Assembly: GCF_009754915.1 (NCBI RefSeq)
Contig: NZ_WPIK01000016.1
Location: 1 to 64,000 of the forward strand
Reading direction: 5' to 3'
DNA length: 64,000 bases
DNA from: Mucilaginibacter arboris
Lineage (GTDB): Bacteria; Bacteroidota; Bacteroidia; Sphingobacteriales; Sphingobacteriaceae
In this document: positions 24,902-33,733 of the stretch, piece after piece
Layout: every line of letters begins with the position of its first letter
Numbering within the stretch: position 1 is the stretch's first letter
The notes under the pieces: generated by a model
Told to the model about the DNA's origin: nothing
Databases searched by the model: none
Seen by the model: only the letters and a program-made list of their open reading frames with translations
Translations under genes and position numbers: made by a program

Positions 24902-26566
24902 ATGGGTACTGGCCTTATATCGCAAGAGAAGTTATGTTTATCAATCAACCCGTTACACCCGTTGCAAGGCTTTTTTATGATTCCGCCATTTGACAAACGT
25001 CCAGAATGGTTTAAAGGCCGCGGCTACCTACATATCACCCCTAAAATTGATATTCGAGAAAGGTATATTGAACTCTACGCTTTAATTAACAATCCTGATT
25101 TCGTAGCTAAGCACGCTTTCTTTCCACTTATTCATTCTATAATTAAAGAAAGAAAATACAAAAAGAAACCTGATGGAACCGGAAGGGCACATTCTTTTAT
25201 TAAAGAAGGTAAGCTTACCCGAACTGAAAAAAAACGTCCACTCCACTATGCAACGCATATAGACGCTTTGATTTTTGGTTGCTATGCTACAAAATTATCC
25301 AAATTATATGAGGAAAACTTACAAGCTGATAAAGAACTAAACGACTGTGTCATTGCTTACCGGAAGATTCCTATTGAAGACCCTGATGGCGATAACAAAG
25401 AAGTCATAGGCAAAAGCACTATTCATTTTGCACGTGAAGCATTTAATGAAATTAAAGAAAGAGGGAAGGCAGGGTGTACAGTTTTAATGTTTGACATTAA
25501 AAGCTTTTTTAGTGAGCTTAATCATCAAAAATTGAAAGAAGCATGGTGTAGCTTACTAAACGTAGAAAGACTAGATCCTGCAAATTTTAATGTGTTTAAA
25601 GCTGCAACGGAATTCAGATATATTTTAAAGGACGATTTAAGATTAAACCCTAAAAAGCATGGTAAACGAAGCGGATTTGATGAGAGAAAACTTTCGGTTA
25701 TTCGTAAGTATCACGGGATTGAATCTTTCTTTTCATCTATTGAAGAATTTAAAGAGGCAATTAAACACAAAAGAATTAGGGTGTACAAGCATCCATTTGT
25801 AAAAGATAAAAAAGCTGTTGGGATTCCACAAGGTCTTCCTGTTAGCGCAGTCCTTGCAAACCTATATCTATTAAGTTTTGATAAAAAGGTACTAGAAGTG
25901 GTGGTAGATGGGTACAAAGGATTTTATCGAAGGTACTCGGATGACATTATGATTATTTGCGAGCCGGAGCATACAAACGAAATAGAAAAGTTCATGCTTG
26001 CTGAAATACAGAAAAGCAAGGTAAAAATTAGCCCTGATAAGACTGAAAAGTATCTATTTCAGTATGAACAAATTAGCTCGCGCATAAACAGACTAACATC
26101 AACACTTATCAGTGGTGAGAAAAAAATTATAGGAAAACCATTGACTTATCTCGGTTTTGAGTTTTATGGTTATAAAACACTAATTAAGTCAGCGAATATT
26201 GCCAAATATTATCGTAGGATGATAAGTGCTGTTAGGAGGCATGCTCACCGGGCGGGTAACAATCACCATCTTATAGGTTCAAGACCCGCGATTTTTCCAC
26301 GCCAGTTAAGAAAGCTTTATAATGATATCGATCTAAGTAGAGATAAAGAACGTCCAGAACGAAAAGTATTAATAAAAAACGATAAAGGTTATTTCCATTT
26401 TGTAAAAGTTAAGGCTACACCAAGGCCTAAAAGTAATTACTTTGCTTACTCCAGGCGATCTGGTGATATTATGAGCGAGCCTAAGGTCAAAGATCAATTA
26501 AATAAACATCGTAGTATATTTCATGCAGCAATGTCTCGACATCTAAAAAAAATCAAAAATCAATAA
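24902..26566 (+). CDS. Reverse transcriptase, probable defence-associated (unknown-group type)
   Basis: 554 residues (a second ATG at 24977 is equally possible). Polymerase motifs are intact: motif A LMFDIKSFFSELNH (Asp198), motif B GIPQGLPVSAVLANLYL (307-323), motif C YRRYSDDIMIIC (YSDD 345-348), and motif D region KVKISPDKTEKYLF. There is no maturase or endonuclease domain as in group II introns and no intron structure nearby. The N-terminal RPEWFKGRGYLHITPK and ~150 C-terminal residues of unknown fold fit stand-alone antiviral (DRT/UG) reverse transcriptases. The exact class cannot be assigned by eye. Confidence 0.8.
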   Translation: MGTGLISQEKLCLSINPLHPLQGFFMIPPFDKRPEWFKGRGYLHITPKIDIRERYIELYALINNPDFVAKHAFFPLIHSIIKERKYKKKPDGTGRAHSFIKEGKLTRTEKKRPLHYATHIDALIFGCYATKLSKLYEENLQADKELNDCVIAYRKIPIEDPDGDNKEVIGKSTIHFAREAFNEIKERGKAGCTVLMFDIKSFFSELNHQKLKEAWCSLLNVERLDPANFNVFKAATEFRYILKDDLRLNPKKHGKRSGFDERKLSVIRKYHGIESFFSSIEEFKEAIKHKRIRVYKHPFVKDKKAVGIPQGLPVSAVLANLYLLSFDKKVLEVVVDGYKGFYRRYSDDIMIICEPEHTNEIEKFMLAEIQKSKVKISPDKTEKYLFQYEQISSRINRLTSTLISGEKKIIGKPLTYLGFEFYGYKTLIKSANIAKYYRRMISAVRRHAHRAGNNHHLIGSRPAIFPRQLRKLYNDIDLSRDKERPERKVLIKNDKGYFHFVKVKATPRPKSNYFAYSRRSGDIMSEPKVKDQLNKHRSIFHAAMSRHLKKIKNQ

Positions 26567-26891
26567 TGTAACCGTTTGATGTAATCACTTTTTAAGGAAA
26601 CATATTGATAAAAACACTATAGACAAAAATTGGCAATAACTTAATAGAAAAAATAACTACTTTCCTTTGATTTATTAATTATTTTCAATATTGTCCTATG
26701 CTCTTTTTGTTTAATTTAACTTATCCCGCATTTAATATTTTTAACATTAAATATATATTTTAGTGCAAAGTATATGTAGTCATACGTCCCGGAGTTTCAA
26801 TCAACTGTCAATTTATTTCTAATAGTTTTTTCTTCGAAATCATCTAAATTTAAAAGAAATATTAATGATTTTGCAACCAGTTAGATTTTCA
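26567..26891. other. AT-rich spacer after the reverse transcriptase
   Basis: No gene seen. Just after the stop the words ATGTAACCGTTTGATGTAAT resemble half-sites of the recombinase-binding repeats at 5.5 kb, but only weakly. Confidence 0.3.
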
Positions 26892-26975
26892 AACAAAGTC
26901 TACTAATTTGTCATTGCTGTCTTTTGTTGGATCACAAACAAAGTCCAATAGTTTGCGTTTGCTGTCTTTTGTTGG
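26892..26975. repeat. Two 39-bp direct repeats: operator of the AbiE-like operon
   Basis: Copies at 26892-26930 and 26937-26975 (45-bp period) share AACAAAGTC at the left and TTGCTGTCTTTTGTTGG at the right with a variable middle. Each copy is itself a partial dyad (AACAAAG against CTTTTGTT). AbiEi-type antitoxins repress by cooperative binding to paired repeats before their gene, so this matches the expected operator. The second copy overlaps the promoter. Confidence 0.7.
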
Positions 26976-26989
26976 AAAGTGTACTTTTG
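26958..26989 (+). promoter_or_regulatory. Promoter of the AbiE-like operon
   Basis: TTTG at 26958-26961 and TACTTTTG at 26982-26989 are separated by 20 bp, an ideal -33/-7 pair of the Bacteroidota type. The -33 element lies within the second 39-bp repeat. Confidence 0.65.
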
Positions 26990-27005
26990 TAAAAAACAAG
27001 AAAAA

Positions 27006-27761
27006 GTGGCTAAGGATTTAATTGTCGAACAGTTAAAGAGGAAATTTGAAGGAAAGGAAACTTTTTCCAGAAAGGAACTATTTGATTTTTATTTGCGCTT
27101 CGATCCTGATTTAAAGGAAACGACTTTCAGGTGGCGGATATATGATCTTCGTGAAAAAAAAATTATTAATCCGATCTCGAGAGAATTATTTTCATTTACT
27201 TACAAGCCCACTTTCAAACCAGAATTTAACGATTCCGAAAAAAAGATAATTACTAAAATAATTAAGCAATTTCCAGAAATGAAGTTATGTATCTGGTCAA
27301 CGCGGATATTAAATGAATTCATGCTACATCAGGTGGTAAAATTCATTACCATTATAGAAGTGGAAAAAGATGCTCTTGTACCAGTATTTCATTTTCTAAA
27401 GGACATCAACGTAAGGGATGTTTATTTGCAACCTGAAGAAAAGGAGTTAGAATGGTACGTATATGAAGGTGGCTCAGCACTTATTATCGAATCCCTTGTT
27501 TCTAAAGCTCCTGTCCAAAAATTTAGAAACATACCGGTACCTACTATTGAAAAGATTATTGTAGACATTTTTACAGATCAGAGATTATTTAATACATATC
27601 AGGGAAGTGAGTTGGGTCAAATTATAAATACAGTTTATAGCAGGTATCAGCTTGATTTTACCAAACTATTTAGTTACGCAAAAAGGAGAAGAAAAGAAAG
27701 TGATTTGATGGAATACCTATCACATTATACTGATATACCTCAAACCATTTTATATGATTGA
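27006..27761 (+). CDS. AbiEi-like antitoxin (type IV toxin-antitoxin)
   Basis: 251 residues from a GTG at 27006; an earlier GTG at 26979 lies ahead of the -7 box and is unlikely. Residues 1-85 look like a winged helix (FSRKELFDFYLRFDPDLKET then RWRIYDLREKKIINPIS). The rest (CIWSTRILNEFMLHQ, ALIIESLVSKAPVQ) fits AbiEi/DUF6577 antitoxins that repress transcription and neutralise the toxin. It overlaps the toxin start by 8 bp, typical of coupled toxin-antitoxin genes. Confidence 0.75.
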   Translation: MAKDLIVEQLKRKFEGKETFSRKELFDFYLRFDPDLKETTFRWRIYDLREKKIINPISRELFSFTYKPTFKPEFNDSEKKIITKIIKQFPEMKLCIWSTRILNEFMLHQVVKFITIIEVEKDALVPVFHFLKDINVRDVYLQPEEKELEWYVYEGGSALIIESLVSKAPVQKFRNIPVPTIEKIIVDIFTDQRLFNTYQGSELGQIINTVYSRYQLDFTKLFSYAKRRRKESDLMEYLSHYTDIPQTILYD

Positions 27762-28905
27762 CCTGAAGTCGTTATCACCAGAATGGATTGATGAGAAAAG
27801 GGAAAAATACAATAAAGATCCTGGGCTAATAGAAAACATGATCTATGCTTTGCATTTGCTGGAACACTTAAAACTATCAGGTTTAGATTTCATATTTAAA
27901 GGCGGTACGAGCCTAATATTAATGTTGGAAGAACCACAACGTTTTTCCGTAGATATCGATATTATTGTTCGACCCGATATGACAAGGGGCAAGTTAGAAT
28001 CTCACATATCAAAAATTTTAGAATCAAGCAATTTTACCGGCATACGGCTGGATGAGCGTAGAAGCTACAAGGAGGGAGTACCCAAAGCACATTATGCCTT
28101 TTCGTTTCAATCGAATGTTTCAACTAAAAATCAGAAGGGCGAAGTAATAGCGAAGCCACAAAAAGAAATTTTGCTTGACATATTATTTGCAGATAGCCAT
28201 TATGCAGTCATTATAGAAAAACCGGTAGAAACAGAGTGGTTAACGACAGAAGGTGAAATTGTTACAGTCAAAATGCCGGACATTTGCTCTATTGCAGGTG
28301 ATAAATTAACCGCGTTTGCTCCAAATACAACAGGGGTGCCTTATCATAGGGAAGGTATCAACAACAAAGGTGAGACCATCAGGTCAGAAATGTTCATGGA
28401 AATAATGAAACAGGCATTTGACGTGGGTTGCTTGTTCAACCTTATCGAAGACTTGGACACGTTCAAACAGTCTTATAGAGCTACTGCAAGGGCTGAAATC
28501 GAATACCGGTCCGAACGCGGGATTATTTCGGTCGATGAAGTCGCTAAAGATACAATTGCTACGGCCTTAGTGTTAGCAAGGAACAATACACAAATCAATG
28601 CTGATGATAGAGTTATATATAGTTATCTCCAAAAAGGTATAGGGCAATTTGGTCATTATGTTTATGCAGCAAATTTTCGAATCGAACAGGCCCAGGTCGC
28701 CGTTGCAAAAGCAGCATATCTGGCGGCAATTGTATTAACTAACGCGGATGTTTTAGAAAGATTTGATAGTAAAATACCAGTAAAAGAATATATAATCAAC
28801 CATCCAGACCACAATTTTTTAAATAAACAATTGAAGTTTGTAGCTAAAGGAGAAGCCCTTTTTTATTGGAAGCGAACAGTAGCATTGCTATTTGATGGTG
28901 AGTAA
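27754..28905 (+). CDS. AbiEii-family nucleotidyltransferase toxin
   Basis: 383 residues. The nucleotidyltransferase core is visible as FIFKGGTSLILMLEEPQRFS followed by VDIDIIV (metal-binding DxD), with the downstream aspartate in EILLDILFAD and the lysine region SIAGDKLTAFAP. AbiEii toxins transfer nucleotides to tRNA or other targets and cause abortive infection by growth arrest. It is co-translated with the upstream antitoxin. Motifs are intact, so the toxin is likely active. Confidence 0.87.
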   Translation: MIDLKSLSPEWIDEKREKYNKDPGLIENMIYALHLLEHLKLSGLDFIFKGGTSLILMLEEPQRFSVDIDIIVRPDMTRGKLESHISKILESSNFTGIRLDERRSYKEGVPKAHYAFSFQSNVSTKNQKGEVIAKPQKEILLDILFADSHYAVIIEKPVETEWLTTEGEIVTVKMPDICSIAGDKLTAFAPNTTGVPYHREGINNKGETIRSEMFMEIMKQAFDVGCLFNLIEDLDTFKQSYRATARAEIEYRSERGIISVDEVAKDTIATALVLARNNTQINADDRVIYSYLQKGIGQFGHYVYAANFRIEQAQVAVAKAAYLAAIVLTNADVLERFDSKIPVKEYIINHPDHNFLNKQLKFVAKGEALFYWKRTVALLFDGE

Positions 28906-29193
28906 ATGATGAAAAAATCTCTCAAAATGAGTCTTAAATAAATAATAGCAGCCTTTTTTTAAGCTGATTGAAATAATAAACGACATTGTATTGTAACCCT
29001 GCCTTAGTTTGAATATTTTATTTAATGGAAATGGGTATTTGGCTTTTGGAAGTTAGAATACAATTGTTTTTTTAATCTATCTTAAGTTTCATATGGTCTG
29101 TTGGATTTAAAGACTTTTCGCTTTTTAAGCAGGGCCGAATTTCGCGAGGGGTTATCAGTGGAAGAAAGAGGTAGTTGATACCGACTATTACAG

Positions 29194-29904
29194 TTAAATC
29201 AAGTTTGTATGCTTTATCAATCCATTTTTACGCAGCCATTCGAAGGAGTTCAGAATTTCTTGTTCAGAAAATTTCCGTTTGCTTTCCGCCCAGTTATAGA
29301 ACAAGTCAATCATCGATGATTGATTTATGATCCTATTTTGATTCTTCAATTCGAGAAAACAAGCGAAAACAGTAGTCGCAAGTTCAGTAAATTCAGTTTT
29401 TTGCTTTCTAAATAACTCGATGATAAACTGTATTCTGTCATTAAGGTCTCCAAAATAACTATTATAATAACCTTTATAATTTTCATGTTTTTCAAGAGGC
29501 ACAAATTTATAACGAGTATAATTATCCACCTTTGATTGTTCTATCGCAAACCATTTTTGTTTACGGAATTCTTTACCGATAGAATACATAAATTTGTTAT
29601 CGAAGGGACCAGCAGCCTGTTTATCGTAACGGTTGGTAATTCGCATTTCTGCCATATGTTCACATATATAGACCAGTTTCTGAAATTTTACCCTGCCTAA
29701 TGAAGGCTCATTGTGCAAACGTTCAACGATTTCAGCAGCTAAAACAACCCTTTTAAAATAGGTTTGGCGGTCCTTTTCTTTTAATGATTTTTCATATGCC
29801 TGCACGCTTGCAAGTTCCTGATATTCTTGTAGCGACGAGGGCGTAACAAGACCCGCTAGCATCAAGCCTTTTTCAAAATCTTCGAGGGAAAAATTTTTAT
29901 TCAT
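29194..29904 (-). CDS. Panacea (SocA/DUF4065-like) domain protein
   Basis: 236 residues from the ATG at 29904, one base after the stop of the upstream gene; an ATG at 29934 would overlap it. Residues ~60-120 hold the Panacea pattern GRVKFQKLVYICEHMAEMRI and DKQAAGPFDNKFMYSIG. Panacea domains are found in antitoxins and restriction-associated proteins and act as chaperones or adaptors. The long C-terminal part is helical and unassigned. It forms a tight operon with a sigma-like protein, possibly as a toxin-antitoxin or regulator pair next to CBASS. Confidence 0.65.
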   Translation of the reverse strand: MNKNFSLEDFEKGLMLAGLVTPSSLQEYQELASVQAYEKSLKEKDRQTYFKRVVLAAEIVERLHNEPSLGRVKFQKLVYICEHMAEMRITNRYDKQAAGPFDNKFMYSIGKEFRKQKWFAIEQSKVDNYTRYKFVPLEKHENYKGYYNSYFGDLNDRIQFIIELFRKQKTEFTELATTVFACFLELKNQNRIINQSSMIDLFYNWAESKRKFSEQEILNSFEWLRKNGLIKHTNLI

Positions 29905-29905
29905 T

Positions 29906-30571
29906 TCAGTTGGCATTGAACTCATTGATAGCATTTTTTACCTTCTCTATCGCGCGTTCACGAATCTTACGTATAGTATCTTTCTTAACATTCAATTGCT
30001 CGCATAGTTGTTCAGTTATATCATCCGGTAAGTATTTTTGAAATCTTTTATGTTCAATATCCATCAGGATCACCGCCTGTTCCTTTTTATTCAATTTGTT
30101 AAATATAAAAATCGCAAAATCCTTCTTGTCTTTAAGGTTGATAACGCTAGTGTTTTTCCCTGCTGACTCAAGGATTTCATCAAAATAGGTCTTATGTGCA
30201 ACGGATTTCTTTTTATTATTGTTATGATGATTGTTAAATAAGCTAAACGAAATGCGTTTAAGGTAAACCAGGACCGCTGTGTGCTGATCCGGTATCTTAA
30301 TTTCATCGGTTTTAAATGATTTATACTGGCGAACCTTCGCACAGGTTTCGTGGGCGATTTGCTTTCCAATATGTGGGTCGAGATTTCTTTTTTTGCAAAC
30401 ATCAGTACAATGTGTTGTAAGCTCAGTGATAAACCGATTAACGAATTCCTTATAGAGTTCGCTGTCATCCTCAATTGAGCATAATTGCTCAAGCAGAGCC
30501 ACATCAGTTAAGTGAATCAGTGTAGGTTTAAGGTTCAACAGCTCTATATTACTTACTATCAAGCGTGACAA
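29906..30571 (-). CDS. Sigma-70-like transcription factor
   Basis: About 221 residues with a TTG start at 30571 (no in-frame ATG nearby). The C-terminal ~60 residues (FNKLNKKEQAVILMDIEHKR, then EQLCEQLNVKKDTIRKIRERA) match sigma region 4 with a helix-turn-helix. The N-terminal part (FITELTTHCTDVCKKRNLD, AVLVYLKRISFSLFNNH) is region-2-like but diverged. It may direct transcription of its own operon or the divergent CBASS genes. A perfect 10-bp inverted repeat covers its start codon. Confidence 0.55.
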   Translation of the reverse strand: MSRLIVSNIELLNLKPTLIHLTDVALLEQLCSIEDDSELYKEFVNRFITELTTHCTDVCKKRNLDPHIGKQIAHETCAKVRQYKSFKTDEIKIPDQHTAVLVYLKRISFSLFNNHHNNNKKKSVAHKTYFDEILESAGKNTSVINLKDKKDFAIFIFNKLNKKEQAVILMDIEHKRFQKYLPDDITEQLCEQLNVKKDTIRKIRERAIEKVKNAINEFNAN

Positions 30572-30598
30572 ATATTCTAAAAATATAATGTCACGCTT
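30561..30598. promoter_or_regulatory. Inverted repeat in the sigma-like / CBASS divergent promoter region
   Basis: AAGCGTGACA (30561-30570) and its complement TGTCACGCTT (30589-30598) are separated by 18 bp. The left arm covers the TTG start of the sigma-like gene and the right arm faces the CBASS operon, so a bound protein could control both. Confidence 0.55.
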
Positions 30599-30668
30599 CG
30601 AAGTATATGGGTTAGCACTAACAGTGTAAATATATTATTTCGCTTTCATATTAAACAAAAATCATATC

Positions 30669-31625
30669 ATGGCAACAGATAGAAATAAACATCTTAATGA
30701 TGTGCTTACTTCCCACAAGGTAAGCAAAGAACAAGACCTGCTAGATAAACATAAACGTAAACGAGACGAGATATTTGACGCTTTAGTAGCAAAATATAGT
30801 GGCGATATTTACTCCCCTTTCAACTCGGGTTCATTTGCAAAAAATACGGCCGTTAACAAAAAATTTGATTTCGATTTAATGATTCCATTTAAAAGAAATT
30901 CTTTTAGCACACTGGAAGAGATGTTTACAGATTTGTATAATTACTTATTAGAGAAATACGGCAGCATTGCGCATGTCCGTAAACAAAAAGTGTCAATAGG
31001 AACTGAATTCTTTGCTGATGATAATGGGGATGTGGTGAAGATTGATGTGGTGCCCGGCAGGGAATTAAATCAAAATCAGTATAAAGAAGATGATAAACTG
31101 AATTTATATGTGTATTCGCAGTTTGGTAAACTGCAAGGTGGTAGCGACTATATCCGCAGTAATATAAAGGCACAGGTGCAAAATATTAGAGACAATGCAG
31201 ATAAAGTTAATTTAAGGCAGAATGTAAGATTATTGAAAGTTTGGAAGATTTATAATAGCAAAACACCGAAATCTTTTTTTTTGGAACTAATAACTATTAA
31301 AGCATTTGATAAAGTAGAAATAACAGGCGGTATGTGGGATAGGCTGAAATCTGTTATGGAATATATACGTGATAATGTAAAAACTGTATCATTACCAGAT
31401 CCGGGTAATAGCAATAACGAGGTTGCAGATTCTATGTCGGATTATGAAAAATCTGCACTAAGCGATGATATGAAAAACATGATAAACCGGATAGAAGAAA
31501 ACAGCGATTATATTAAGGTATATTTTCCTCTTAATGAAAAATTTCCGATTGAGGATACGAGTAGCAATAAGTACGACGAGCGTAAATCTGGACCATCTAT
31601 TCCACCACCAACACGCTTTGGTTAA
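30669..31625 (+). CDS. CBASS cyclic-oligonucleotide synthase (CD-NTase)
   Basis: 318 residues. The nucleotidyltransferase signature is complete: GSFAKNTAVNKKFDFDL (Gly54-Ser55, Asp67 and Asp69) and the third aspartate in VVKIDVVPG (Asp126). The enzyme makes a cyclic nucleotide signal upon phage infection. The C-terminus is a flexible, Pro-rich tail ending PTRFG; in type II CBASS the terminal residue is the one joined to targets by Cap2. It starts a four-gene operon with cap2, cap3 and a membrane effector. The clade is not assignable by eye. Confidence 0.9.
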   Translation: MATDRNKHLNDVLTSHKVSKEQDLLDKHKRKRDEIFDALVAKYSGDIYSPFNSGSFAKNTAVNKKFDFDLMIPFKRNSFSTLEEMFTDLYNYLLEKYGSIAHVRKQKVSIGTEFFADDNGDVVKIDVVPGRELNQNQYKEDDKLNLYVYSQFGKLQGGSDYIRSNIKAQVQNIRDNADKVNLRQNVRLLKVWKIYNSKTPKSFFLELITIKAFDKVEITGGMWDRLKSVMEYIRDNVKTVSLPDPGNSNNEVADSMSDYEKSALSDDMKNMINRIEENSDYIKVYFPLNEKFPIEDTSSNKYDERKSGPSIPPPTRFG

Positions 31626-33266
31626 ATGAAAAGTAGAACAGATTATATTACCGATGCAATGGAGAAAGTTGAGTGCGTAAAAATTACTCAACCTTTTGTG
31701 CCGGATAATTTGATTGTGAAAGGTGCTATCGAGATAACTGTTAATTTGTTAACTCTGAATTTTGAGGTTGAGGTATATTCTCCGTACCCTTTTCAATATC
31801 ACGATCTTGAGACTATACGATTTGTCAATAAAGCTTTGATCAAATATGATCATGTCAATGGAGATGGTTCTATCTGTGTTCACACATTACACAGCCCCGA
31901 TCTTGCTACTAAAATTGCTCTTGATTTAAACTCGCTGAAACACTGGATCAATAAATACTTCATCAATAGACAGAAGGATGTTCATTATGAACACATCGTC
32001 GTTTCTCCTTCTGGAACAGGCAAGAGCCAGGCGCTTTGGTTTACCGACGTTAACTACCTGTTTAGTAAGGGTGAATTTGGCCAGTTTCATTTTTCAATGT
32101 TGAGTACGGGAAATGTCAACAATGAAGTAGTTCAAACTTTTATATTGCAGGAATTTAGGTTTAAAAATCAAGAGGTAAAATCTTTATGGAATAAAAACTA
32201 TAAACAGTTAAATCAGTCCACTGGAATATTTCTATTTATAGGAAATCCACCGGTTACAAACCGTCGGTTTGCTGTTTCTAACTGGCAAGACCTTGAACCG
32301 TTTGTAGGGCAAGACTTCTTTAAATATCTACATCACTTTGAAGTAAACCTAAAGAAAAATTCTTCGAAAACTTCTGAACTAAAGTTAATTCTAGGTTACC
32401 ACATCGAAAAAAACGAAATCCACTGGCAATGCATTAATCTCCCAGTGGGTAATTTTCCAAATTATGCCGAAAAAACAGGCCCTAAAACCTATCAAGGCCG
32501 TTTTAAGGACAAGTTGATCGATTGGATGCACACCAAGAACTGTTCGCCTAAGTATTTTTTTGGACGTGGAACATTATCAAAAAAGCTTACAGATAGCAGA
32601 ATTTTAGTAATTGGTATAGGAGCAATTGGCAGTATGTTATGTACCACGCTCATCCGCGGTGGTTGTCTTAATTTATTTCTAAATGATCATGACGTTAAAG
32701 AAGCAGACAACGTTTGCCGATCAGAATATCAGTTTTCAAGCGGTATGGTTTCGAAGGTATATGAACTTCGAAATCAGCTTTTGCTCATTTCGCCATTTGC
32801 AGAAATCAACGGTAACGAAGAACTCACTGATATTATCAAAAGGTACAGCAAAGAGGACAACTGGCAGGCAGCCTTGCAGGAAGCACTTAATAATTTCGAT
32901 TATATTTTTGACTGTACCACGGATAATGATCTGGCATATATATTTAGTCAATTAACTATCAAGCCGGAGGTTATAAATATTTCAATTACCAATCATGCAA
33001 AGGAATTGGTTTGTGTATTTAAACAAAATCAATATGACTGGTTAATGGAGATATTTAAAAGTCTTAATAACGATATTATGGACTTATATAATCCTACAGG
33101 TTGCTGGAGTCCGACTTTTAAAGCTAGCTATAACGATATTTCCGTATTGATACAGTTTGCACTTAAGCAAATAAACCAAGCGTTGACCAAAGAACGACCT
33201 TTAAAGAATTTTTACCTTTCTACGTCTGAAGAAGATGGCTTTGAAATTAAATTAAACCAGTTTTGA
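31626..33266 (+). CDS. cap2: CBASS Cap2: fused E2-E1 ubiquitin-transfer-like enzyme
   Basis: 546 residues, ATG directly after the stop of the CD-NTase. The N-terminal E2-like domain carries a candidate active cysteine in GDGSICVHT (Cys84). The C-terminal adenylating E1 domain has the nucleotide-binding loop VIGIGAIGSM (residues 328-337) and the DNVCRSEYQF arginine region. Cys493 in TGCWSPTF is a candidate E1 cysteine. Cap2 activates the CD-NTase C-terminus and conjugates it to cellular targets, which primes the synthase. Architecture and length are standard for type II CBASS. Confidence 0.9.
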   Translation: MKSRTDYITDAMEKVECVKITQPFVPDNLIVKGAIEITVNLLTLNFEVEVYSPYPFQYHDLETIRFVNKALIKYDHVNGDGSICVHTLHSPDLATKIALDLNSLKHWINKYFINRQKDVHYEHIVVSPSGTGKSQALWFTDVNYLFSKGEFGQFHFSMLSTGNVNNEVVQTFILQEFRFKNQEVKSLWNKNYKQLNQSTGIFLFIGNPPVTNRRFAVSNWQDLEPFVGQDFFKYLHHFEVNLKKNSSKTSELKLILGYHIEKNEIHWQCINLPVGNFPNYAEKTGPKTYQGRFKDKLIDWMHTKNCSPKYFFGRGTLSKKLTDSRILVIGIGAIGSMLCTTLIRGGCLNLFLNDHDVKEADNVCRSEYQFSSGMVSKVYELRNQLLLISPFAEINGNEELTDIIKRYSKEDNWQAALQEALNNFDYIFDCTTDNDLAYIFSQLTIKPEVINISITNHAKELVCVFKQNQYDWLMEIFKSLNNDIMDLYNPTGCWSPTFKASYNDISVLIQFALKQINQALTKERPLKNFYLSTSEEDGFEIKLNQF

Positions 33267-33733
33267 AACTAAAAAATGAAGAAATAGGGCTGTATCTGGA
33301 AATAACGGACGGCCTGCTTAACATCATTAAAGATTTAGGATTAAAACATTACCCCAAAGAATTTGGGGGAGTACTCGTAGGTTATTATTCAATAGACAAG
33401 AAAACAGTTAACATAATTGATACCCTATTGCCTGTTTCTTATAAATCTTCCAAGATTCATTTTGAAAGAGGATCTGAAGGATTGAAAGAACAACTGATAG
33501 AACTCTTTAATGCCGAGCAGCCTCTTATTTATCTTGGCGAATGGCACATTCATCCAGATGCACGACCCTTGCCAAGCGGGACCGACGTTGAAGGAATAAC
33601 AGAAATTGCAAAACATAAGGATGTCAATATTACCAGTCCAATACTTTTGATAGTTGGTCTAACCACAACCGAGATGGAGCTAGGATTTTACGTTTATTTT
33701 AAAAATAAAATTTATAAATATGAAACCTACTAA
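33263..33733 (+). CDS. cap3: CBASS Cap3: JAB/JAMM isopeptidase
   Basis: 156 residues, starting with TTG overlapping the cap2 stop by 4 bp. The JAMM zinc motif is complete: Glu33 in PKEFGGVLVGY and GEWHIHPDARPLPSGTD (His95, His97, Asp108). Cap3 cleaves the conjugates made by Cap2 and so resets or limits signalling. Its placement between cap2 and the effector is as expected for type II CBASS. Confidence 0.9.
   Translation: MKLKNEEIGLYLEITDGLLNIIKDLGLKHYPKEFGGVLVGYYSIDKKTVNIIDTLLPVSYKSSKIHFERGSEGLKEQLIELFNAEQPLIYLGEWHIHPDARPLPSGTDVEGITEIAKHKDVNITSPILLIVGLTTTEMELGFYVYFKNKIYKYETY

Noticed and set aside
24902-26566. Group II intron or retron origin for the reverse transcriptase
   Set aside because: No maturase X domain or endonuclease is visible after the polymerase, and no domain V-like hairpin or msr/msd-style inverted repeats were seen next to it.
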